A stretch of DNA of 64,000 nucleotides, taken from NCBI RefSeq assembly GCF_914767665.1, contig NC_059507.1, positions 13,144,001 to 13,208,000 of the forward strand, in the 5' to 3' direction. The position numbers were made by a program, and so were the translations under genes. This document shows positions 56,640 to 64,000 of this stretch, one piece after another. Every line of letters starts with the position of its first letter. Position 1 is the first letter of the stretch. The notes beneath the pieces were generated by a model. That model saw only the letters and a program-made list of their open reading frames with translations. It did not search any database and was not told the DNA's origin. This DNA is from Harmonia axyridis (lineage: Eukaryota; Arthropoda; Insecta; Coleoptera; Coccinellidae).

Positions 56640-57325
56640 AATAAAGTTGTCCAGCTCTATCTAGTTTACGAAAAAATCTTAGAGATGAGCGATATTTCGA
56701 ATGAAAAGTCAAAGGAAATAGGACTAAAGATGAATCTTGACAAAACGAAGATAATGTGCCATAGTCAGGAAGATATCACTATAGATAACATAAGCATAAA
56801 GAAGGTGGAACAATATGTATATTTGGGGCATATGATTAAAAATGGAAAAGAAAATCAAATATTGGAAAATGCAAAACCTACGACAGCTGTATATTACCAG
56901 TGGCAACTTATGGTCTAGAAACTATGGCAATAACGAAAAAGTGGTAGAACAACTGAGAGTATCTCAAAGGGGCATGGAAAGGATTATGGTGGGTATAAGC
57001 TTGAGGGACAGAATTCCGAGCACCGAAATACGAAAAAAGACCAGAGTAACTGACATCATGAGTAGAATAGCGAAACTTGAGTGGCAGTGGGTGGCACAGG
57101 TTACAAGGCAGAGTGTGGAGAGATGGTCACACAAAGTGACGTTTTGGAGACCTCGAGAGACAAAAAGAAGCATAGGAAGACCGAGAAAAAGATGCATAGA
57201 CGACATAGTCGATGTAGCCGGCAAGCAATGGATGAGGACAGCAAAAGACAGAGAAGCATGGAAAAAACTGGAAGAGGCCTATATGTCCTACACTGGATGA
57301 AAGAGGGAAGAAGAAGAAGAAGAGC
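56640..57325 (+). mobile_element. RTE-type non-LTR retrotransposon 3' fragment with (AAG)n tail
   Basis: Plus-strand frames read NEKSKEIGLKMNLDKTKIMC, ISIKKVEQYVYLGHMIKN, then after a frame change TYGLETMAIT, VVEQLRVSQRGMERIMVGIS, LRDRIPSTEIRKKTRVTDIM, AKLEWQWVAQV, FWRPRETKRSIGRPRKRCID and GKQWMRTAKDREAWKKLEEA, then stop at 57298-57300. This is the C-terminal half of the insect endonuclease-reverse transcriptase family (GLxMNxxKTKxM; YLGxxI; R.MER.MLGI..RDR; SxGRPxxRW.DDI; W...A.DR..W..L.EA). It ends in AAGAAGAAGAAGAAG at 57308-57322. The 5' part, with endonuclease and catalytic blocks, is absent. Confidence 0.8.
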
Positions 57326-58937
57326 GATATTTCACGAACTGTGATTTAATCACTGATATCAGAATTTCACAGGTAGTCACGGTTCTACAAAACGAATAGA
57401 GAATGGCGTGATCACAGTTGGTACAGATCACAGATCGTATAATTCCAGGGCATATCACCGTCCATAACTCTCGCATATACCAGCGCTGTATTTCTTGTTG
57501 CAATCGTAAATTTCGAAACCAGATGTTGCTCTTGCTTCGGAACCTTTTTCGACTACCATAATTGCATTATTATGACAATTTGTCGACAATCCCAGCATCC
57601 GTTTGCAACTTCTTCGGCTTTGTAAAGTATTTTTGTAGTAGTGTGCAACAAGTGTTGCTACACAAAGAAATAATAACTAAGTACATTACTGCCTGATGAA
57701 TTACTGCCTAATTGGTGGTGACAATAAAATTTGAATTTTATTATTCATTAATTCTTTGAATTTGTGTGTATTAGATGCCCAAAATCATTCATATCCATAA
57801 AAGGATTTCAAAAAACTGTTAGCTCTAAAAAAATGTCACCAATTCGAGATAAACGAGCCAAGCTTAGTTTGATTCATACAAATATTGATAACAAGCTCAG
57901 CACAGAACGTCAGAGCTGATCACGTCACGCTTTAATTTCACTGATATCATAAGGTAACGATCACGTTTCACAACGTGATTCGAAAATCACGTAATCGCTC
58001 ATCTCTAAAAATTTATGTTTAATATTTTTGCTCATGCGTCATTTCAAAGGTGGGCAGCTAAAATTTAGGAGGAAGATCTCCCATGGCACCTTCTAGCGTT
58101 GCCACAGTTTTTTTTAGTGCGGAGGTGGATTGTTCGAAACAAGCATTGACGTCAAGTTAAGAGTTTTTTCTACATTCGTATTTACTACCCTGTTATTTTA
58201 TTTTCAGACTTAATCGTTCGTCCAGAAATTTTACATCATCATCATCTTCAGGGTCAAAGCAAGGATAACTTGGTTATTTCAAATGAATAATCCTGTATTT
58301 TATTGCAAATTGAACATGTTGAGTTCTTTGAATTTGAAACTGGGGTGTTTTGTTCCTAATTCCGAACCGTATTCAATGGCTCGTGAATATTTTTCATGTG
58401 TCGATAGATATTTTATATACATTTCGACTCTACCTTGGAATTACTTAAGGACGTTCGATATAATTACGGTGTGATTTTAATTGGTATGTAACTTAAATTA
58501 TTTCAGCGAAATGAACATTTTAGCCCCACATACTATTCGAAAAATATATTCCCTTGAACAAAACAAGGACAAGAAACGAAGAATAGATCTAATATAAATA
58601 AAGTAATGGTCAGAGTTCTGTAAATATGACCATTCGAAATTTTGTTTTACTGTTGAGATGAAAACTTGCATTAGTAAACCTTACAACCTTACAATTTCGG
58701 ATTTTATTTATTTCAAAACGTTAACTGTTAAAATCTCAAGGGTATTAAACATTTTTCTCCGAAGAATTAAACGGTTTTTTTTTTAATAATCACATTTGCG
58801 AAAACTCCAGGAGACAAGAAGAGAACCTTGTGGACTCCACTACTTACAAGACCTACCAAGTTCTCTTATTCAATTGACTATTAAATATAACATGGTTTTA
58901 ATTCTAATGAAATGAAATTTGTTCAATTTACACTCAC
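57326..58937. other. toy intron 1, portion next to exon 1; repeat D copy
   Basis: AT-rich. Bases 58318-58445 (GAGTTCTTTGAATTTGAAAC ... ATTTCGACT) recur at 60201-60330, an unclassified dispersed repeat. No gene seen. Confidence 0.45.
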
Positions 58938-59086
58938 CTTTATGTGGCATTTTCCAAAGGGCTTCTGCACACGACGAATCTCTTAGACTGAGCGTCTTGG
59001 CGGCTGTCAGAATAGGTGAAAACCCGCCCGGCGTCGGGACGGGTTCTGAAGTGGCTCCCAGAGTGCTCACTTAACGAAAGCCCTAT
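58938..59086 (-). CDS. toy: toy (Pax6-type) exon 1: 5' UTR and first four codons
   Basis: First recognisable exon of the twin of eyeless gene, a paired-domain plus homeodomain transcription factor that acts high in the insect eye and head specification network. A polypyrimidine tract and TTTCAG precede 59086 and an AAAG/GTGAGT donor follows 58938. An in-frame TAA at 59073-59071 closes the frame upstream, so translation most likely starts at the only later in-frame ATG, 58950-58948, giving M-P-H-K and one extra base (phase 1). Joined to exon 2 this reads MPHKEEELMHHAMSQN, with no break. The same MPHK start is familiar from insect Pax6 proteins. Because the exon begins with an acceptor, a further upstream non-coding exon and the promoter must lie to the right. 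The exon-to-gene assignment rests on phase and position, without transcript support. Confidence 0.7.
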
Positions 59087-60328
59087 CTGAAATAGAAAAA
59101 AAATTTAAAACTCCAAATTCCAAGTAGATACTTATCTAATTTTTATTAAGTTGTATTTTATACTCATGTAGGTACCTACTTATGATTGAGAAATTGAGGA
59201 TTTGCACAAACCAGTACTTTTCGAACTATACTAAGTTCAATGGCGTAGCAAGAATTGAAGCGCCACTAGGCAAAATAAATTTTTACGAAACCTATGAATT
59301 GATCACCGCAATGTCGATTTTAACAATGAATTAATATATAACTATCACACTGTAGAATTTGATATCATTTGAACGAAGATGAAGCACAAAAATTTATTAT
59401 ACAATAATTACTGAATTTTTTCTCGAAAAATTATAGGTGCAAAACATCATGTTTGAAGGTTGCTCGTCCGTAACTGATAACCACAACTAACTGAATATAC
59501 TGCCAGAATTTTCTACGTTATGTCGTTATATATCGTCAAGCAAGATCTGTCTGTTTAGATGAATACAGTTATTCTCTTTGCCAACTTAATGTCACAGAGA
59601 GAAATTAAATAGACTATAAAGAAATTTTCTTAAGTGCTTTTAATGATGTTTCTATTCTTTTCTCTTGCAACAAGTCAAGAGTTTTAAGTTGATAAATTTA
59701 TGACCGATCACTTTAAGAAAAAGTAGCCTTCAGAATGTAACCGAAAACTAATTTCCCCTAATATCCTCATTAACAAACTTTTCAGGGAGTCAAAGAAACA
59801 CTTTGTGGTTTTATACCTACCCGAAAGCCATTGTCTGTTAAGAGAAGAAATCACGATAACAATCTTGAGGTATTATATTGACTTCGACAACTAGAGATTT
59901 ATGTAATGACATATTGCGGCTTTTTGAAATAATGCTTCATGCCAAATCTGTGATGAGGAATAGAAAAGATTCTGTATATTATAGGTACCTAAATTATAAA
60001 TCGGCTCTCGAGTGGTTACTTATGGTCTTGTGCAGACCAAATGGATGACATTGAAGGGCTAGTTTATGATGTCATGTAATGATAACCAACAAAGACCAAA
60101 AGGCATGAATACAGTTGGTTATTGTTAGTAATTACGAATGAACATCAGGTTATTCATTTTAAATCACCCATAGTATCTCCTTGGGCCTTGGCTCGAACCT
60201 TGAGTTCTTTTGAATTCGAAACTGGGGTGCTATGTTCCTAATTCCGAACTGTAATCAATAACTCGTGAATATTCTTTATGTTTTGAAAGATATTTCAAAT
60301 ACGTTTCGACTAAGGCTGGGAATCATGA
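59087..60328. other. upstream of toy exon 1, non-coding; repeat D copy
   Basis: Contains the acceptor of exon 1 and AT-rich DNA. Bases 60201-60330 are colinear with 58318-58445 (GAAACTGGGGTG, TTCCTAATTCCGAAC, ACTCGTGAATATT or GGCTCGTGAATATT). No gene seen. Confidence 0.45.
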
Positions 60329-60331
60329 ATG

Positions 60332-60700
60332 AATGATTTGAATATTCGAATATTCATTGAATATTTATTCGAATATTCATTGCATATTTATTCGAATATT
60401 CATTGCATATTTATTCGAATATTCATTGCATATTTATTCGAATATTCATGAATATTCTCTGAATAGTTGAATATTCAGTGAATCGTCGAGTATTCATAAA
60501 TAATTAGTGAATAGTCAAATATTCACTGAAAAGTTGAATATTCCATGACTAGTTTTCTATTCATGAATAATCAGTGAATACTCGACTATTCACTGATTAT
60601 TCAGTGAATAGTTTTGTATTGAAAGATCAATGAATATTCATTGAATAATCAATGAATATTCATTGAATACTCACTGAATATTCATGAATAATCAAGCAAT
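60332..60700. repeat. GAATATTC-rich irregular tandem repeat
   Basis: A run of units based on GAATATTCATTGCATATTTATTC (23 bp; first 20 shown elsewhere as ATATTCATTGAATATTTATT), strictly repeated about three times near 60344-60440 and then degenerating into shuffled GAATATTCA, TCAGTGAATA and TTCATGAATAATC words. Every unit is a near-palindrome, so the tract can fold in many ways. It directly precedes a Crypton-like fragment. Confidence 0.75.
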
Positions 60701-60704
60701 AAAT

Positions 60705-61250
60705 TTCAAAACGACACGTTTTGGCAATGCGTAGGTTCAAAGTATAAATGCGCTTATCAAAGAAAAATTCTTAGACATACAACATACAGTCACAAATATA
60801 TTTTGGGAAAATTTATGGATTTTGCTGCGAGCGAGAATATGAATTGAATGAACATATGTAGGAGCTTAGAAGAATTGACGTTGTTACTAAAAGATTGGGC
60901 GGTCAATATGAGAAAGAAAGACGGGACCGAATATAAAGAAGCAACGGTGAAGACAATGTGGAACGTTTTGTGCAAACTCTTGCGAAAAAGTACTATAATA
61001 ACTATAGCATTATGATTGACCATTCAACAATATAGTATTTAAATCAGCCCGACATGCCCACGATGCAGTGGTAATAGATCATCTATAGAAAAGCAACGAA
61101 TCTAATGTTTAGTTAAATTTTAATGGGCATAAATTTTTTGGTCCAAAAAATTTCAGCCGAATATCCCTCGGGCATTGATAAATGTCTCATAATTTTATGA
61201 CAAATTTCTCAACGAGCTTTCGATTGTCATAAAACTATCTCGTCCATTAT
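60705..61250 (+). mobile_element. Crypton-like recombinase fragment, copy 2
   Basis: Colinear with 29290-29940. It begins AAAACGACACGTTTTGGCAA and encodes, with frame changes, RSLEELTLLLKDWAVNMRKK, DGTEYKEATVKTMWNVLCKL, LRKKYYNNYSIM and SARHAHDAVV-like residues. It keeps the RKKDGTEY motif in its expected form, better than copy 1 (KKDATEY). The flanking CCTCGGGCATTGATAAATG is also shared. No catalytic domain is present. Confidence 0.45.
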
Positions 61251-61829
61251 CAAAACAATCAATTTTTGAAGAATTGAACTTGTTAACCAGAATAATTAAA
61301 AATATATCGCTTGATCACTTTATCGGCGTTCTCAGTTTTAATTAAAAATAATGTTTTGTTCGAGTGGATACATTTTCTTTTAGAATGCCAATTCTTGTTC
61401 AGCATACCTAAGACTCTCACGAAAGGCTAAGTGAAGATTAAACTACGAGACAAGAGTATGATGCTGACACCAGAGACGAAGATTTGCACAGGTACTTAGA
61501 GTTAAAAAGTTGTCATTCTTCCTTTAACTTCTGCATTCTAAGATACCAACTTGCTAGCACTGATGTATTCCCAAAATCAAATCAAGATGTGTGGGATGCG
61601 TCAAAACTCTGTCATAAACCAAAAATAATCGATGATATACAACTACCCGATTACCAATCACACGCTCATCAGGAGCACCGAAAAAAAAATTACTCCTCCT
61701 CATTATCCGAAGACATCCAGCGTACTGGGAGGTATCGAAGATCTCCGCGTATATTTCAATTGATACAAAACAATTTTTTTCAACCCGTCCTTCCCTTTGT
61801 TCATCCTCTCTCTCTCTTTCTCTCTCTCT
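61251..61829. other. upstream DNA leading into GC-rich island; (TC)n tract
   Basis: AT-rich, then a TCTCTCTCTTTCTCTCTCTC microsatellite at 61808-61829. Open frames on both strands here (to 154 codons) are largely produced by the microsatellite and the island. Confidence 0.4.
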
Positions 61830-62165
61830 GGTCCGACACAACGATCAATTGCAATCAGCGGCGCTGCCAACATCACACAGAGAAAATTTGTCTTCATTTG
61901 CAGCGTCCGTAGCCGGATCTCCTGCCGAGAACAATGGTCTCGGCCTGTCAGGATGCCATGCATCATCTCGCTACTCCCGTGATTCCTCTCGTTCGTCTTT
62001 TTTGAACCCGGTGGTCGACGATTTTCGGCCCGTCCGGTGGCTACCGCTCGCTGCGTTTCTGTTTGTTTGGTTGGTATTTTGACAGCGAATAATTTAGACG
62101 TCGATGGCGCGTCGAATGTCAATATGCGGCGTACGGTTCGGTTTGGTATTTCGTGGTCAATAACC
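61830..62165 (-). promoter_or_regulatory. GC-rich island, candidate toy promoter/5' UTR
   Basis: About 335 bp of GC-rich, repeat-free sequence (GCGTCCGTAGCCGGATCTCC; CGGCCCGTCCGGTGGCTACC; GCGGCGTACGGTTCGG) lies 2.7-3.1 kb upstream of exon 1, which itself begins with a splice acceptor and so needs an upstream exon. A (TC)n / on the minus strand (GA)n tract lies just downstream in gene direction, and GA-rich tracts are common at insect developmental promoters. No TATA box, initiator or donor site could be fixed. It could equally be an enhancer. Confidence 0.3.
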
Positions 62166-62284
62166 ATGTGAGATGAAGATGGAATTGATATCTATTGATA
62201 TTGGCTTGGTCGTTAATGGGTTCCACAAGGGAATGTTCTAGGGCTACTAATAAACTTCCATACGGTTATGTGCGCCAGAGAGTT

Positions 62285-62850
62285 TCAGAATTGAATTCCT
62301 TGAATCATTTTAAGACGAAAAAGTTCTATAAACACGGACCCGCAAACGCTTTGTTTACAAGATACAGAGTGTATTTCTTACTTTTTTGCGATGATTATAC
62401 CAGTTTATCGAATCTTTCTTAATCTTCGCTGCGATTGGGCGAATAAGTACCAAAACTTATAATTAATTTAATTATCACAGCTTACTAACTGGATCTTTAT
62501 AATAATTCGGATTTTCCTGCGGATTGCTAGAGAATTGTTTGAATTTTTTTCTCCAAATCTGTAGCAGATACGAAAAATCTATAAGAACCAAAAAAAGTTC
62601 TGGGAGAGAGAAGCACTGTTCCAGAAAAAATATAACTCTATAGATTTGCATTCAAAATAAGCATATGACATGATGAAATTTGAAAGATGCTATGAGATAA
62701 AAACTTAAAAAATATCAAAATTTAACACCTTCTATCTTGAAAACAAAGAGTTTGCTGGCCCATGTTTATAGGTTTAGTTTTTAAGTAATGATCCGAGTAA
62801 TCGGTCATTTTCGTTTGTACTTCCAATTTAGGAACACTCTGTGAAGATAG
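62285..62850. mobile_element. element family B, copy 2
   Basis: The left end (AAAAAGTTCTATAAACACGG, CCCGCAAACGCTTTGTTT) and inverted right end (AACAAAGAGTTTGCTGGCCC, ATGTTTATAG) enclose about 400 bp that are colinear with the interior of the 7.6 kb copy (CACAGCTTACTAACTGGATC). It is less than half the length of that copy, so it is internally deleted. Confidence 0.6.
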
Positions 62851-63335
62851 GATAGATGTCTTAGGAGATTTCACAATATGGCTGTTTCATACTTTCATAG
62901 TTGAAGTGTAGTTCAATAAGGCCAACAAAGTGAGAAAATCTCACGAATCGCGCAGAAATAAGATGAAAATATCGAAATAAATATAGATATAAAGATTGTT
63001 TTTTCTTCGAGCTTAATTTGTATGAACAAATGAGTTGTGCCTATGTACAAATGCCAGCCTTGTATGTGAATAGTCGGATTCATTACATTCACCAATCGAA
63101 AGATATATTTGTAGCGCATTACATAAGGCAATTAGAATTAATAACACTGGAACATCTATACATACAGCGATCGAGAAAAGATCATCTGATTCAGAAAATA
63201 ATTCAATTCGTTTTCCTTTCACGTAAAGTTATGAAACGCATGTACTAGTCGAATTATCTATAATTTTGTCATTTTGTGTTTATGTCAAGTAGGAACCTAC
63301 ATTCTTTTGAAGAAATACCAGAAATCATTTAAAAA
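62851..63335. other. upstream DNA, non-coding
   Basis: AT-rich, no gene or recognised repeat. Confidence 0.35.
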
Positions 63336-63829
63336 CCTCGCAGTGTGACTTTATTAGTAGTTTTCTCACATTTCTATGAAATCTATTGGTAGTTTCAGAA
63401 ATATCTTTCCAAACTTGGCCAAAATGGTCAAGGATTTTTTTATCAAAGCCTGCATCTTTAACTCCTGTTGAAAGACAATTTTCCAGAGCTGCTCTTATAG
63501 TTACAGAAACCCGCAATAGGTCAGGCGACAAATCAATAAGATGCCTCATGTTTCTTAGATCCTGGATGGAAAATTATGAAATTAAACAAAGCCTGGAGGT
63601 TTCTCAATATTAAGAATCTTTTTCATTATTTTTTATTTTGTTATGATTTGTAGTGATTCAATTTATGTTTCTATTTCAAAACAGTTGAAAGTTTCAGTTC
63701 TTTTATACAATAAGTTTAATAAATAAAAGTTTTTTTTGTAAGGTTCCTTCTCATTTCATCATTTTTTTATTGATGTGATACTACACAATAAAATTGCTTA
63801 GAATAAAGTAGCTTGATATGATTCAAGTA
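63336..63829 (+). mobile_element. hAT remnant, relative of 3135-3951, interrupted
   Basis: Colinear with bases 3388-3830 of the hAT element near the other end of the window, both in the hAT domain and in the 3' flank (TTTATTTTGTTATGATTTGT, CTACACAATAAAATTGCTTA). The right terminus is missing because another transposon begins at 63830. The left terminus was not found. The shared length shows the autonomous parent had at least this 3' structure. Confidence 0.7.
63386..63613 (+). pseudogene. hAT transposase C-terminal domain fragment, fuller copy
   Basis: Reads FLSKPASLTPVERQFSRAAL, IVTETRNRSGDKSIRCLMFL and RSWMENYEIKQ. The hAT dimerisation motif (A-S-x-x-P-V-E-R-x-F-S, TRNR, LMFLRSW) is complete here, whereas the copy at 3.4 kb lacks IRCLMFLR. 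A frame change upstream (WPKWSR instead of NLAK) shows decay. There is no catalytic core. Confidence 0.85.
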
Positions 63830-64000
63830 ACGGGTGTTTTTTTCCGAGGTATATAACCCATTTAACAGCTGTCAAGTGATTTATTCTCAGTTTGGTTTGG
63901 CAATTCATCATGAATAGACTCACGCCTGAACAACGCTTGCAAATAGTGCAATTTTATTTCGAAAATAATGGTTCTGTGCGGAATACGTATCGCGCACTAC
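63830..64000 (+). mobile_element. Tc1/mariner-type element, 5' end (runs off window)
   Basis: Starts at a TA in the interrupted hAT remnant with CGGGTGTTTTTTTCCGAGGT as its terminus. A transposase start follows 80 bp later. The element continues beyond the window. Its insertion after the hAT copy dates it as younger than that copy. Confidence 0.7.
63910..64000 (+). CDS. Tc1/mariner-type transposase, N-terminal 30 residues (partial)
   Basis: ATG at 63910 opens MNRLTPEQRLQIVQFYFENN then GSVRNTYRAL. This is the first helix of the helix-turn-helix DNA-binding region in an insect IS630-Tc1-mariner transposase group that characteristically starts M-x-x-L/Y-T-x-E-x-R-x-x-I-V-x-F-Y-x-E-N. No stop or frameshift occurs in the visible part, in contrast to every other transposase in the window, so it may be intact. 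The DDE core lies outside. The decayed fragment at 5.5-5.96 kb belongs to the same group. Confidence 0.75.
   Translation, partial: MNRLTPEQRLQIVQFYFENNGSVRNTYRAL

Noticed and set aside
61703..62167. 154-codon minus-strand frame in the GC-rich island
   Set aside because: It runs through a (TC)n microsatellite giving EREREKER-type residues, both strands are open because of base composition, and there is no family match or splice pair.

Overview
The window is animal genomic DNA: AT-rich, intron-dominated and dense in transposon remnants. Nine short blocks on the minus strand carry spliced protein signal. Eight of them join in phase, with GT-AG borders throughout, into one gene. Its product has a paired domain followed by a paired-class homeodomain with Ser at position 50. 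The paired-domain wording (HSGINQLGGVYVNGRP), the linker (QNESVYDKLRMFN) and the tail (SGFNSMYSSIPQPIATMA, then CLQQRD...YPYMFHDPL) match the arthropod Pax6 paralogue twin of eyeless (toy) rather than eyeless. The host is therefore an arthropod, almost certainly an insect. The transposon mix suggests a beetle, but that is inference.

Layout, following the gene from right to left. The far right (59-64 kb) is upstream DNA with a GC-rich island near 61.8-62.2 kb that could be a promoter or 5' UTR. It also holds a GAATATTC-rich repeat tract, a Crypton-like fragment, and a hAT remnant interrupted by a Tc1/mariner-type element that runs off the end. Exon 1 lies at 58.9-59.1 kb and intron 1 is 14.7 kb. 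The paired domain starts in two exons at 43.8-44.2 kb, separated by only 60 bp. Intron 3 is 23.9 kb. The paired domain ends in exon 4 (19.7-19.9 kb). The homeodomain is split over exons at 16.0, 15.8 and 6.6 kb, and the C-terminal tail is at 6.6 and 2.9-3.1 kb. The last coding exon, which in Pax6 proteins carries the ending YWPRLQ, was not found and presumably lies beyond position 1. In total 421 codons are visible.

The introns hold most of the novelty. The outstanding object is a 4.2 kb foldback element at 47292-51477. It has a perfect 9-bp target duplication and near-identical unique ends, with 14 forward and 11 inverted copies of a 144-bp repeat meeting head to head. Other elements include hAT-type elements with 8-bp duplications, a Harbinger-type hairpin with a TTA duplication, and five copies of a 0.55-0.6 kb MITE. 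There are also three dead mariner transposases (two in opposite orientation in one intron), four non-LTR retrotransposon fragments, two Crypton-like fragments and an element peppered with a TCGACCA motif. One more candidate exon in intron 1 (54161-54264) fits the outgoing splice phase of toy but would break the frame from exon 1.

No tRNA, rRNA, CRISPR array or prokaryotic feature was seen. All long intergenic or intronic stretches not listed as repeats look like ordinary AT-rich non-coding DNA with occasional GC-rich islands.
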